Below, piece by piece: positions 25,396-34,266 of a stretch of DNA of 50,911 bases. The stretch lies in assembly GCA_014377445.1 (NCBI GenBank), contig JACMPP010000005.1:1-50911 (forward strand), written 5' to 3'. The number at the start of each line of letters is the position of its first letter. Position 1 is the first letter of the stretch. The position numbers were made by a program, and so were the translations under genes. Under the pieces are notes generated by a model. It worked only from the letters and a program-made list of their open reading frames with translations. It was not told the DNA's origin and made no database searches. The DNA is from Oligoflexus sp. GTDB taxonomy: Bacteria; Bdellovibrionota_B; Oligoflexia; Oligoflexales; Oligoflexaceae.

Positions 25396-25593
25396 GAGCG
25401 TTTCCTAGGCAGAAGACGGCCGTGGACGGGGCCTTGGGTTCTGCCATTATACGCGATCTGTTCACAGAAAGAAAAAGCTCCTCTGCCTTTATGAGGAATT
25501 TGCGGCATGCTGGGACTTAACTTTAAAGTTGGCCAAGAGCTATCGACAAAGAGCTCGCTAGCCATGGGCTTCAGGTAACATGGGAAGGTTCTG

Positions 25594-26163
25594 TTAATTG
25601 GTTTGTTTCAACTCAAATTCTTTGACAAATCGTTCGCCGGCAGTGCCGTCAGGATTGAGGATTGCGATATCCAACTTGGCAAAGCGGGCTGGCGCAGTCT
25701 TAAAGCGGGGCAACAGAGAAGTTGCTGTGAGTTTGGTTTCCGGATCAATGCGTTTCAGTTGCATCAGCTTCTCATCACCAATGGCCTCTTGACCGTCGGG
25801 AATCGAGACTCTGTCGGCGACAAACATGGGGGCCCGAATCAAACTATAGAGTTCCGCGCCGGAGCAGGGTTCATTAGGCTCAAAAATTTCAAGTTCGCCA
25901 TCGAGGATATAGACCTTTTCGCGCTCAGCTAGACTTGGGCTCTTCCACTCCGCTTCCGCGCTTTCTTTGACGAGAGGCTCGACTGTATCGGAGGGGGAAT
26001 CGCAGTATGCAATCTTAGCAGCAGGACTGCCGGTAAAATCTATTTTGTAATCTTTGATCGTCGCCGAAAGTGAGGCAGAGGTGACGGATGAAGGTGAACT
26101 TGCGCCATCGATAGGCTTGCAGCCAAGTGAAGTCAGTATGAGCAAGAGCAACATCAGCTTCAT
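25594..26163 (-). CDS. Lipoprotein of unknown function
   Basis: A 189-residue protein starting at ATG 26163 (AAGG eight bases upstream), with a lipoprotein-like signal MKLMLLLLILTSLGC. The frame is open to 26370 but that extension lacks protein character. The mature part is beta-rich with two further cysteines (IAYCDSPS and EPCSGAELYSLI) that may pair. No family is recognised. The envelope location is inferred from the signal, whose lipobox has Ser at -3. Confidence 0.65.
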   Translation of the reverse strand: MKLMLLLLILTSLGCKPIDGASSPSSVTSASLSATIKDYKIDFTGSPAAKIAYCDSPSDTVEPLVKESAEAEWKSPSLAEREKVYILDGELEIFEPNEPCSGAELYSLIRAPMFVADRVSIPDGQEAIGDEKLMQLKRIDPETKLTATSLLPRFKTAPARFAKLDIAILNPDGTAGERFVKEFELKQTN

Positions 26164-26529
26164 AAATTCAACCTTGTCGTCGGGTCTTAATTGACCATTA
26201 GAGTTGTTATCGGCAGATCTTGAAAGGGGCTTAGAAATACTCAAATCATCGTTGTAAGTCACTGTTACATCTGTGTTTAATTCGGCAATTTGCCACTTAA
26301 TAAACCCAGAAAGTAGATTCTTTTGAGAGAAAATTGGAAAAGGCCGCTTTCGGGCCGAAGGGGCGCGCACCTGAGTCTTGGCGTAAGAATTGAGTATGGA
26401 TTAGGGGGGACACGGCAGCCCTTGTCCAAACGATCCTGACCTTGTTTTGTTAACGCGGAGTTTAACCATTCCTGTTTAAACTGCTAACATCCCGGGGACG
26501 ATTCATTTCACTCACCCGAACGGACGAAT

Positions 26530-27141
26530 ATGCAAAAGAAAATCGACCTCTATTGTATGGCCTATCAGGATCGCAGCGACCGTGTGCGTTGGTTGCTCGA
26601 AGAGCTTAAAATTCCTTATCAAGATCATTTCCTCAAGAAGGCTGCGGGAGAGATGGATAGTCCCGCTTATCGCCAACTCAATCCTATGGGCCGAACGCCC
26701 ACGCTCGTGGATGGCGATATCGTACTTTTCGAATCGGCAGCCATTTGCATGTATATCGCCGATACCTACGGCTATGGATCATTCGCACCGAAGATCGAGG
26801 ACAGGCAGGCTCGCGCCGACTACACGAAGTGGATGATCTGGTCCGTCGGCAGTCTTGAGTGTGTGATCGCAAGAATGTTTACACACGTTTCGACCGAGGA
26901 AGAGAAAAAAGTCACGCACGCCTTTAACAAACAACAGGCTGAGATCTTTAAACTGGCACTGAATCCTATCCTTTCGAAACAGGATTATATTCTTGCCAGC
27001 GGATTTTCCGCTGCCGACATCATGCTGGCCACCATCATTCCCGGTGCGGAAGAGTTCCTTGTCAAAGGCAATCCGCCACTCGAAGCCTACATGGCTCGCA
27101 TGATGAAGCGCGAAGCTGCCGTTCGGGCCAAAGTATTCTGA
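26530..27141 (+). CDS. Glutathione S-transferase family protein
   Basis: A 203-residue cytosolic protein. The N-terminal thioredoxin-like domain (1-80) has the SDRVRWLLEELKIPY start, the cis-proline segment GRTPTLVDGD and the glutathione-contact motif LFESAAICMYIAD; an all-helical domain follows (about 90-200, with GFSAADIML). This is a complete GST fold. It likely conjugates glutathione to electrophiles or reduces peroxides; the substrate is unknown. The start ATG 26530 has only a weak ribosome site. A hairpin right after the stop leads into a lectin relic. Confidence 0.88.
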   Translation: MQKKIDLYCMAYQDRSDRVRWLLEELKIPYQDHFLKKAAGEMDSPAYRQLNPMGRTPTLVDGDIVLFESAAICMYIADTYGYGSFAPKIEDRQARADYTKWMIWSVGSLECVIARMFTHVSTEEEKKVTHAFNKQQAEIFKLALNPILSKQDYILASGFSAADIMLATIIPGAEEFLVKGNPPLEAYMARMMKREAAVRAKVF

Positions 27142-27179
27142 AAAAAAGGGCTCTTGTCGGCATCGCGACCGCAAGAGCC

Positions 27180-27608
27180 TGCGCTCGACTCAGCGACATC
27201 TACAGTTTTGTGTCCACGCAAAGCAACCAATGCATCGATGTCAACGAATCGTCGAGCGACAATGGAGCAAAGGCTCAGCAGTGGGATTGCAATAGCAGGG
27301 ACGCCCAGAGATTTCGCGCGCAGGATGCTGGCGACAGGACTTTCATATTGGTGAATATTGCGAGCGGCAAATGCCTGGATATCGCGAAAGTCGATGTGAA
27401 ACAGGGCGCGAAGCTTCAGCAATGGGACTGCGGCAGCGGGGCGAATCGAAAGTTTCGTCCGATGAAAGAGGGGGATGGCATCGTTTTGAAACCCGTGCCT
27501 AGTAGCCTATGTCTTGACGTAGAGAAAGTTAGCGATGACAATGGCGCTCAGCTTCAGCAGTGGCCATGCAACGGGACCGAGAATCAACGATGGCGGCCGA
27601 GACAATAA
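27180..27608 (+). pseudogene. Ricin-type beta-trefoil domain without signal or start
   Basis: From about 27195 the frame encodes a complete ricin B-type trefoil of about 135 residues with three QXW-type repeats (AQQWDC, LQQWDC, LQQWPC) and paired cysteines, ending at TAA 27606-27608. There is no signal peptide; the only internal start candidate is GTG 27210, without ribosome site. The frame upstream runs antisense-like through the hairpin arm GGGCTCTTG / CAAGAGCC after the GST gene. It is probably the 3' end of a larger secreted lectin or enzyme, cut off and joined here. A strong terminator follows. Confidence 0.65.
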
Positions 27609-27638
27609 ACAAATGTTTACAATCTAAGATCATGATTT

Positions 27639-27675
27639 AGCCCACGAACTATAGAGATTCGTGGGCTTTTTTTTA
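27639..27675 (+). terminator. Rho-independent terminator after the lectin relic
   Basis: AGCCCACGAA pairs perfectly with TTCGTGGGCT across nine bases and is followed by a T run of seven to eight residues. The 200 bp after it hold only the AT-rich promoter region of the histidine kinase gene. Confidence 0.9.
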
Positions 27676-27879
27676 TCTTCGGAAATATTTAACTTTTTAA
27701 TAACGCACAAAATCCCCTTCCAATTTTGAGTAGATATCAAAAATAAATGAGAAATTTCACCCACACATTCTGAACATAAATCTCATAAATTTCTGGTAAA
27801 TCTGCCTATCGCTCTAAATAAAAATCCTTTATCCTGAATCTATCTAAACATATATCCATCGAAGGCGGTAGAGCACATA

Positions 27880-29919
27880 ATGAGCCTTTCCATTTCATTG
27901 CTAGAAGCAATTCTCAACTCGAGTCGAGATGGAATACTTATTGTCGATTTTGAACAAAAAATTTCTGAATACAACCAGCGTTTTCTTGAATTATGGAATA
28001 TAGACAAGCTTCACGCGCAGGGCTTGAAGCCAAGACAACTAGTCGACATCGTCATCGATCAGGTTGTTGATCCCGACTACGCGCTCGCCGTTATTGAAGC
28101 TACGAAGCGTGACCCCATGGGCAAAAAATCCGATGTGGTTCATCTCAAATCCCGACGCGTGATCGAAGTTCACTCCAAGCCTCTTCTCATCGCGGGAAAA
28201 GTGACGGGACGCATTTGGTTCTATCGTGATATCAGCGCTGATGTGCGCAAGAAGCTGACTGAAGAAGCGCGTACTGAAACCATGACAGCGATCGCGATGG
28301 GCGCACCCCTGCAAACTATTTTAGATTTGATTATTCGCGGCGTGGAGCGGGTCAATCCCGATATGCTTTGTTCGGTTCTTCTCCTGGATCGAAGTGAAAA
28401 GCACCTCATGAGCGCGTCGGCACCAAGCCTTCCTACCTTTTACAGTCAGGCTATCAACGGAATAGCGATAGGTCCCGAAGTCGGTTGCTGCGGCCGGGCT
28501 GCTTATACGAAAAGCCGGGTGATCGTCGACAATATCCTCGATCATCCTCTTTGGACGCCTTACCGCACCCTGGCTGCTGCCGCTGGGGTAGGATCCTGCT
28601 GGTCAGAACCGATCCTGGATCCCGATCAAAAGATAATGGGAACTTTTGCGATCTATCACGCCCAGCCGCACTCCCCTTCCGAAAGTGATATCGTCACGAT
28701 CACCGAGGCTGCTCACGTCGCCGCTATCGCCATTCAGCGAAAACGTGCGGAAGAGGAGATTATCAGTCAGGAACGACGCTTCCGTTCGGTTTTTGAAGGG
28801 TCGAACGATGCGATTATTCTTGCCACCAAAGATGGCAGCTTCGATTGCAACCGGAGAGCCTGGGAGATGTTTGAAATCTTCGGCAAGGAAGACTTCATGA
28901 ATTGCAACCTCATGTCTATGGCCCCCCCCTTCCAACCCAATGGCCTGGACTCTTCCGCTGCGGCCCAGTATCACCTCATGCAGGGCTACCAGGAAGGCAA
29001 TCATCAGTATGAATGGATGTTCCGCACCCGTAATGGTCGCGATTTTCCGGCTGAGGTCATCCTGCGTTCCTTTCAATTTGATGGGCAAAGAGTCCTGCAA
29101 TTCACGATTCGTGATATTTCGGATCGCAAACTTGCCGAACAGGCGATCAATCTGCAGCGCGAAAAACTGGTCGCGGCCTCAAAGCTTTCATCGCTGGGTG
29201 AGATGGCTGGCGGCGTCGCTCATGAGGTCAATAATCCTCTGGCCATTATCATCGGCCAGGCCTGCCGTATCCGTCGCCGCCTGGAACGCGGGGTCCTTGA
29301 CCCTATAAAACTCGATCAGGATCTTGAGAATATCGAAGCGACCGCGCATCGCATCGCCAAGATCATCAAGGGGCTTTGCTCCTTCTCACGAAATTCCGAG
29401 AATGATCCGATGGAAGTAAAACATCTGAAACAGATCGTCGATGAGACGCTGGAACTTTGTCAGGAAAAAATCCGCAATCACTCCATTCAACTCATGCTCA
29501 GCGTCGATCCTGATATCCAGTTGCAATGCCGTCCTGGGCAGATTGCTCAAATCATCATGAATCTTCTCAGCAATGCTTATGACGCCACGATAGGCCTTTC
29601 GGAAAAATGGATCCGTCTGGAAGCTTTTAGTCATGCCAATTGGGTGTCGATTATCGTGACCGATAGCGGCAAGGGAATTGAACCTTCGATTCGCGACAAG
29701 ATCATGCAGCCCTTCTTTACCACGAAGGAAGTAGGCCGAGGCACAGGTCTGGGCCTCAGCATCTGCCGCGGAATTTCCGAAGATCACGGCGGCTCTCTCT
29801 ACTACGACACTCGAGCCGAACATACGAGTTTTGTGGTCAATCTACCGCTCTTTCAAGGACGGCAGGAAACACATCGTACCCGCGAACTTCATGATCATTC
29901 CAACCAACTTCAGGCCTAG
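27880..29919 (+). CDS. PAS-GAF-PAS sensor histidine kinase
   Basis: A 679-residue cytosolic kinase with no membrane segments. PAS 1 (about 1-120) includes SSRDGILIVDFEQKI; GAF (about 140-285) includes GPEVGCCGRAA and LWTPYRTLAAAAGVGSCWS; PAS 2 (about 300-420) follows. The HisKA box MAGGVAHEVNNPLAI puts the phospho-histidine at His448. The ATPase domain has NLLSNAYDA, DSGKGIEPS and GRGTGLGLSI. It should autophosphorylate in response to a cytosolic signal such as a small ligand, redox or light. No response regulator gene is adjacent, so its partner is elsewhere. The end touches the truncated GST gene. Confidence 0.92.
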   Translation: MSLSISLLEAILNSSRDGILIVDFEQKISEYNQRFLELWNIDKLHAQGLKPRQLVDIVIDQVVDPDYALAVIEATKRDPMGKKSDVVHLKSRRVIEVHSKPLLIAGKVTGRIWFYRDISADVRKKLTEEARTETMTAIAMGAPLQTILDLIIRGVERVNPDMLCSVLLLDRSEKHLMSASAPSLPTFYSQAINGIAIGPEVGCCGRAAYTKSRVIVDNILDHPLWTPYRTLAAAAGVGSCWSEPILDPDQKIMGTFAIYHAQPHSPSESDIVTITEAAHVAAIAIQRKRAEEEIISQERRFRSVFEGSNDAIILATKDGSFDCNRRAWEMFEIFGKEDFMNCNLMSMAPPFQPNGLDSSAAAQYHLMQGYQEGNHQYEWMFRTRNGRDFPAEVILRSFQFDGQRVLQFTIRDISDRKLAEQAINLQREKLVAASKLSSLGEMAGGVAHEVNNPLAIIIGQACRIRRRLERGVLDPIKLDQDLENIEATAHRIAKIIKGLCSFSRNSENDPMEVKHLKQIVDETLELCQEKIRNHSIQLMLSVDPDIQLQCRPGQIAQIIMNLLSNAYDATIGLSEKWIRLEAFSHANWVSIIVTDSGKGIEPSIRDKIMQPFFTTKEVGRGTGLGLSICRGISEDHGGSLYYDTRAEHTSFVVNLPLFQGRQETHRTRELHDHSNQLQA

Positions 29920-29922
29920 TCT

Positions 29923-30228
29923 TTAGTGAGACTGGATGAGGCACGGCCCCACTCCTGAAAGCCAACACTCCGGATCGCTTTGATTGAGCGCCCAGCGCAT
30001 GATCTCAAGACTCTGCTCGATCACGCCTCCAGCCACTCCCAGGTCCAAGACGGGAACCGTGCCTTTGGGAGAGGCCTCAAGCAGGGCCGCGGGTTTGCGT
30101 CCGAGAACAACTTCACGTAATTCCACGGTCAAACCACTCGACCAGAGAGCCATCCGGGCTCTCATCGCGTAGAGGCAACGGCGGAAGGAATAGAGAATAG
30201 GCCTCGTGAAAGCCAATGGACTAGGCAT
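29923..30228 (-). pseudogene. Truncated glutathione S-transferase (N-terminal domain only)
   Basis: A 101-residue ORF. Residues about 8-80 match the thioredoxin-like half of a GST: PILYSFRRCLYAMRARMAL (the family usually has RRCPYAMRARM), SPKGTVPVLDL and IEQSLEIMRWAL. The whole helical domain, about 110 residues, is absent and the last 14 residues are not family-like. ATG 30228 overlaps the stop of the cation transporter gene (ATGCCTAG), so it is translationally coupled. It may be a broken gene or a glutaredoxin-like survivor. The break lies near the end of the histidine kinase gene. Confidence 0.65.
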
Positions 30229-31126
30229 GGTTATCCGGCTCGACAAAACACCAGCGGATTTCCGGACGGGCAGCCTTCAGATTCTTTTCGAAGGCATTGA
30301 TCCTGTCACAGATTTCGGACGTGACCAGCCCCTCCTGCATACGCACCTTCATCGCGATCATGACTTCACCCGGTCCCTGTTGAACCGTAATCAGGTTTAA
30401 AAGTTCCAGCACAAAGGGATCCGCCTCGACAATGCGGAGAATATCCGCTTCGATGCGAGGGTCAGCTCTTTCGCCCACCAGAAGGGATTGGATTTCAATC
30501 GCGAGAAAAATCGCCACTGCGACGAGCACGACACCGACCATGAGAGAACCGGCACCATCCCAGCGGGGATCACCCGTATACCAAGCCAGGAGCGTGGCCG
30601 CCATCGCCAGCACGAGGCCGGCTGTGGCCGCGGAGTTTTCCCCGAAGACGACGATGAGATCAGACTCTTTGGTATCGCGGAGATAGCGCATGAAAGGAAT
30701 ATTGCCGCGACGCTGTTTCATCTCTCTGATGTTTTGCAGGGTCGACCAACCTTCCATCAGAAAAGCGAGGAAGAGGACGGCAAGGCCGGCCTCCAGGTGG
30801 TGCAGTTCTTCTGGATACCAGATTTTATGAAGTCCCTCGTAGATGGAAAACACCCCGCCTGCGGTAAAGAGGAGCTGAGCCACGAGAAAAGACCAGAAAT
30901 AAAGTGAACGGCCATAGCCGAGGGGATGGGTGGCATCCGGGCTTTTCGCAGCACGATTCACACCGAGAAGGAGGAGAAGTTGATTCGAGCAATCCGCAGC
31001 CGAGTGAATGGCTTCCGCCAGCATCGCACCGGATTTAGTGAGAAGCGCGGCGATGCTTTTGATTATGGCGATGGCCAGGTTGGTAAAGAAAGCTTGCCAG
31101 ATGTGCTTGGTACTATGATCGGCCAC
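30221..31126 (-). CDS. Cation diffusion facilitator family transporter
   Basis: A 301-residue inner-membrane protein with about six membrane segments. The metal site of the second segment is HSAAD; the fifth has ENSAATAG, so the usual HxxxD is replaced as in the SLC30A9 (ZnT9)-like branch. A cytosolic domain of about 80 residues ends ETEPDNHA-like, FVEPDNHA. The family exports zinc, iron or cobalt using protons; the substrate here is unknown. The start is GTG 31126 with GGGAGA upstream. It forms an operon with the truncated GST ORF. Confidence 0.87.
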   Translation of the reverse strand: MADHSTKHIWQAFFTNLAIAIIKSIAALLTKSGAMLAEAIHSAADCSNQLLLLLGVNRAAKSPDATHPLGYGRSLYFWSFLVAQLLFTAGGVFSIYEGLHKIWYPEELHHLEAGLAVLFLAFLMEGWSTLQNIREMKQRRGNIPFMRYLRDTKESDLIVVFGENSAATAGLVLAMAATLLAWYTGDPRWDGAGSLMVGVVLVAVAIFLAIEIQSLLVGERADPRIEADILRIVEADPFVLELLNLITVQQGPGEVMIAMKVRMQEGLVTSEICDRINAFEKNLKAARPEIRWCFVEPDNHA

Positions 31127-31194
31127 GTTGCATATTCTCCCTTGATCTCAATCGATTCCTAACCATAGCGCAAATTGTGACGCTTGGCTTTTTC

Positions 31195-31226
31195 AAAAAA
31201 AAAGCCCAGACCTGTGGGCCTGGGCT
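31195..31226 (-). terminator. Rho-independent terminator of the DUF4360 gene
   Basis: On the minus strand AGCCCAG pairs with CTGGGCT around a loop that can itself pair, followed by nine T residues (A run at 31195-31203 on plus). Confidence 0.85.
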
Positions 31227-31268
31227 ATCAATCGAAAAGTTTTAGCCATTGCGAGTGAGCTAAAAGTA

Positions 31269-31907
31269 TCAGCGAAGAACCGTAGAACAGGGTTTGATAA
31301 TGAAGTAGAGACGAAGATTGTCGAGTGTCGTTGTGGAACTTGCGGCCCGATCGCCACCATTGGCAATTCTGATGGCCGCATTGAAGGTCTGAGCCCTTTG
31401 AACGTTGCAGGGGCTCCAAAGCAAAGTGCTGAGGGTATTGAAGTGTTTAACTTTGAAATCGTCCGCAACAGGACCAACCGCTTCGCTGCTGGATGTTCCG
31501 GTATCTCCGTCACCCTGGAAGAAGTTCGACAATGTGACATTACGGGTATCCTTGTCAGCAAGGTCATCATAGCCAGTCGCCGAGTAGGCGGCGAGAGCAT
31601 AGCTGAGACCTTTGGGTGTCTTTAGGTCGAGCGTAATTGCACAGTTTTTGCGGCTTAGAACCAGGGACACACCCTGACCTTTTTCCGCGGTCATTTCACC
31701 GAAGGAAACCACCAAAGAAGCGCCTTCCCAATGGACGTCGGCACCGCTCGCGGCTGGGCAACCGGAACCGAGAAAAGTGACGTTTGGGAGTGCCGGAGAT
31801 CCTGCCGTGACAGTTACTTCCGAGCTTTGCGCGAAGGCCGAAGCCGCGCAGACAAGGGTAGTCAGCATGGAGGCGCGGGCGATGAAGCGGGACATTTGTG
31901 TTTTCAT
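31269..31907 (-). CDS. Secreted DUF4360 protein
   Basis: A 212-residue protein with a signal peptide ending ASAFA, then the DUF4360 pattern: GSGCPA near the start, a KNCAITLDLKTPKGLSYAL block, the YSATGYDDL segment, a FFQGDGDT turn, and two late cysteines (WSPC and the C-terminal IKPC). Four or five conserved cysteines suggest disulfides. The family is secreted or surface-associated in fungi and bacteria with no known function. ATG 31907 follows GAGGT. It is monocistronic. Confidence 0.85.
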   Translation of the reverse strand: MKTQMSRFIARASMLTTLVCAASAFAQSSEVTVTAGSPALPNVTFLGSGCPAASGADVHWEGASLVVSFGEMTAEKGQGVSLVLSRKNCAITLDLKTPKGLSYALAAYSATGYDDLADKDTRNVTLSNFFQGDGDTGTSSSEAVGPVADDFKVKHFNTLSTLLWSPCNVQRAQTFNAAIRIANGGDRAASSTTTLDNLRLYFIIKPCSTVLR

Positions 31908-32154
31908 GAGTAACCTCGTTGTGAATAAAGCTCTTTCCTAAATTCACTTTAATCAGACTCCAAAAAAGCAACAAGGTTAAAAGAACGAACTGTTCTGTGA
32001 ACTAACATCGGCCCAGAACAACGTGTCAATAGGATGCCCTATTTGGATGACGGCTGATTCACGTTTCTTCTGGATGACAGCCTGGACGCTGCCTCCTATG
32101 ATGGTTGGGTTAACTCCGATCCATCTGTCCTGTCCTGCATGAGGAGGTCCAGCG

Positions 32155-32622
32155 ATGACCGTCGATCCCTTGAACACCCGCAATTTGCAGATGTCTGTGC
32201 TCGTGACTCCGGATATGGCGAACTTTTCGGGGCACATGCATGGGGGCGATCTTTTGAAATATCTCGATCGCGTGGCTTATGCCTGTGCGATGCGCTATGC
32301 AGCCTGCCATGTCGTGACTCTGTCCGTGGACAAGGTCCTTTTCAAGCAACCCATTTTTATTGGTGAATTGCTGACCTTCCTGGCGACCGTGAATTACACG
32401 GGCAAGACCTCGCTGGAAGTGGGGATTAAAGTGATCTCGGAGAACTTAATCGAGAAGAGCATTCGGCATACGAATAGCTGCTATTTTACGATGGTGGCTC
32501 TCGGGGAAGACAGCAAACCGACCAAGGTCCCGCCTTTTGTACCCTCCACGCCTGAGGAAAAAGGCCGCTACGATCGCGCGAAGAAAAGGCGTGAGCAGAT
32601 GTTGAAGCACGGCAAGGCCTGA
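32155..32622 (+). CDS. Acyl-CoA thioesterase (hotdog fold)
   Basis: A 155-residue hotdog-fold thioesterase of the YciA/BACH type. The motif NFSGHMHGGDLLKYLDRVAYACA contains the conserved Gly-His-x-x-Gly-Gly-x-x-Leu block with the catalytic aspartate, and SVDKVLFKQPIFIGELL follows. It hydrolyses acyl-CoA to the free acid in the cytosol; chain length cannot be read from the sequence. ATG 32155 follows GAGGAGG, an excellent ribosome site. The basic C-terminal tail (KKRREQMLKHGKA) is longer than usual. Confidence 0.9.
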   Translation: MTVDPLNTRNLQMSVLVTPDMANFSGHMHGGDLLKYLDRVAYACAMRYAACHVVTLSVDKVLFKQPIFIGELLTFLATVNYTGKTSLEVGIKVISENLIEKSIRHTNSCYFTMVALGEDSKPTKVPPFVPSTPEEKGRYDRAKKRREQMLKHGKA

Positions 32623-32633
32623 GACCTCAAATG

Positions 32634-32668
32634 ACGAAAAAAAAGGCCGGAAGCCTTGGCTCCGACCG
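32634..32668 (-). terminator. Terminator between converging thioesterase and barrel genes
   Basis: On the minus strand a ten-base stem (GGTCGGAGCC with GCTTCCGGCC, two wobbles and one mismatch) is followed by eight T residues. It ends the leftward barrel gene and may also stop the rightward thioesterase transcript. Confidence 0.7.
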
Positions 32669-32692
32669 AATAATCAAGCGTGAAAACGTCGC

Positions 32693-33427
32693 TTAGAAGT
32701 AAATTCCAAGGCGAACGCCTGCATAGATGCCTTGAGCTTTTTCCTTAAAGGTTTCCGCGTCGGTGATGATCTCATAGCTGCGAACGCGATAGCCGACCAG
32801 AAGATCGAGAAGTCGATCGGTGATATCGAACGCGATATGGAGATCCGCTTCCTGACGGTCACCGAGTTTCGTGGTGCCAGCCAGCTTATCGAACATGTGC
32901 GTACTCTTCACAACCATGTAATCGCCGTTCAAAACGATGCCAGGGTAAAGCTGAAGTGTTCCGCCGAGACCGGCGTTCATTCCAGTTCCGAAGAGACCGA
33001 TGGTTTTCACATCCGCTCTCTTGATATCCACTTCCGAAAGACTCCAGCCCACCGAAGGAATGATGCCCCAGAGACGAGCCTTGAGGCGAACGTCCGTGAA
33101 GTTGGTGGCGGATTCTGATTTATTCAAAGTAAAAGGCACGACATCGATTTGGTTACGGATGCCGAGACCGACAATGCGGGACTCACCAAACCAACCGCCG
33201 ACTTCGAAGGTTGTGGAAGAATGGCTATCCTTGCTGGCAGCAGCCTTACTATCGAAGGTCGTCGTTCCAATATCAGCGCGAAGGTAAAGTGTCTGCGCTT
33301 GCTTGGCATTCGTATCACCGGTGACCTGGCTACGGGTCTGAGCCTGCAGTCCAAAGCTTGCACTCATGCAGATACCGGCAAAGAAGATGCTTATTGCGTT
33401 TGTGGTGAATTTCCATCGTTTTAGCAT
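32693..33427 (-). CDS. Outer-membrane beta-barrel protein
   Basis: A 244-residue protein with a signal peptide ending FGLQAQ, then alternating strands (TLYLRADIGTTTF, TTFEVGGWFG, VGLGIRNQIDVVPF, LLDLLVGYRVRSYE) and a C-terminus YAGVRLGIYF with a terminal phenylalanine, the usual mark of outer-membrane barrels recognised by the BAM machinery. Probably an eight-stranded barrel; the function is unknown. ATG 33427 follows GGAG. It converges with the thioesterase gene. Confidence 0.78.
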   Translation of the reverse strand: MLKRWKFTTNAISIFFAGICMSASFGLQAQTRSQVTGDTNAKQAQTLYLRADIGTTTFDSKAAASKDSHSSTTFEVGGWFGESRIVGLGIRNQIDVVPFTLNKSESATNFTDVRLKARLWGIIPSVGWSLSEVDIKRADVKTIGLFGTGMNAGLGGTLQLYPGIVLNGDYMVVKSTHMFDKLAGTTKLGDRQEADLHIAFDITDRLLDLLVGYRVRSYEIITDAETFKEKAQGIYAGVRLGIYF

Positions 33428-33914
33428 CGGTCATCTCCGTGAATTCTCGTGATCAATCTCTTGATGGTTTTATTATACGGGACAAACGCTAGGAATTAAG
33501 GGAGCGGTGAGGCGGGAGAGCTTGGTAGGGTGGCAACAGCACTTGAGAAAGGACAAGGAATTCAGGGTAAAGGCCGGCTTAACAAATTGTTGATCGATGG
33601 GGTTTTCCGTTGCGAGGCTGACTTGCAAAAAACTTTTGTCGCTGCCCGGCTGCAGATTTTTTTATGGGAGGCATGAATTTGGAGATGAGCCGAAACTCAT
33701 GCGAAAATAAAATCTGCAAATTTTCTGTCGCGCTTTCAAAATCCATATAGCCATTTGATATGAATGAGTTTTTTGATCCGTGCTCCGCCTGTTCAGCATT
33801 CTGATCCGGGAATGAGTCTTGACCCGCCCTGCCCTTTACGAGAGTTTAGAACTGAGGCCTACGTTCTCGGCAAATCGCTGCGTGCCTGGGAGTTCCTCTC
33901 CAGAGAGATCAATT
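33428..33914. other. 487-bp gap with a nested hairpin
   Basis: No gene is recognised. At 33651-33718 a large inverted repeat is present: TGCAGATTTT at the left and AAAATCTGCA at the right, with an inner stem GCATGA (33671-33676) and TCATGC (33697-33702). This folded element of about 68 bases could be a small RNA, a leader structure or a miniature mobile element. The right end holds the promoter of the 33915 gene. Confidence 0.4.
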
Positions 33915-34091
33915 ATGTCAGCAACAACTCCAGCGGATCCTCGAGCCGACGCTCATGCGCCGGCTCCTCGCAAAGGCTTGGCTCATCATGCGACACGCCC
34001 CCACGGCATCATCTTGATCGGTGGTTTCATTTTCCTTATCGCTTGGTGCTTCTGGACCTTTTTCTTAGCATCTCCAGCTACTGTGCCTTGA
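33915..34091 (+). CDS. 58-residue single-span membrane protein
   Basis: ATG 33915 follows AGAGAGATC and gives a short protein with a Pro/Ala/His-rich cytosolic part (about 1-30) and one membrane span (IILIGGFIFLIAWCFWTFFLA). It could be a small membrane regulator. No family is recognised. The open frame upstream to 33819 lacks a ribosome site. Confidence 0.5.
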   Translation: MSATTPADPRADAHAPAPRKGLAHHATRPHGIILIGGFIFLIAWCFWTFFLASPATVP

Positions 34092-34266
34092 TATACGCAA
34101 AACCTTTCGCAATCCGGCGCACGATCGGTCTCAACACTGAGACTTAGGCACGGAAAGGCTGGGGGTCTTAATGCAAAAGCCTTACAGGCTCATGGCGGGA
34201 CTTCGTGCTCTTTTTTTAGCGCTCGCTGTCAGCTAATCTGTAAGTAACTTTATGCTGGAGGTTCCA

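Noticed and set aside
24166..25494. Plus-strand frames opposite the ThrE-type gene
   Set aside because: Rich in Asp/His/Arg in the manner of antisense of a membrane protein gene; no family match.
33651..33718. Nested hairpin read as a CRISPR repeat or tRNA
   Set aside because: Only one copy is present, there is no spacer array, and no cloverleaf or CCA-type end can be drawn.
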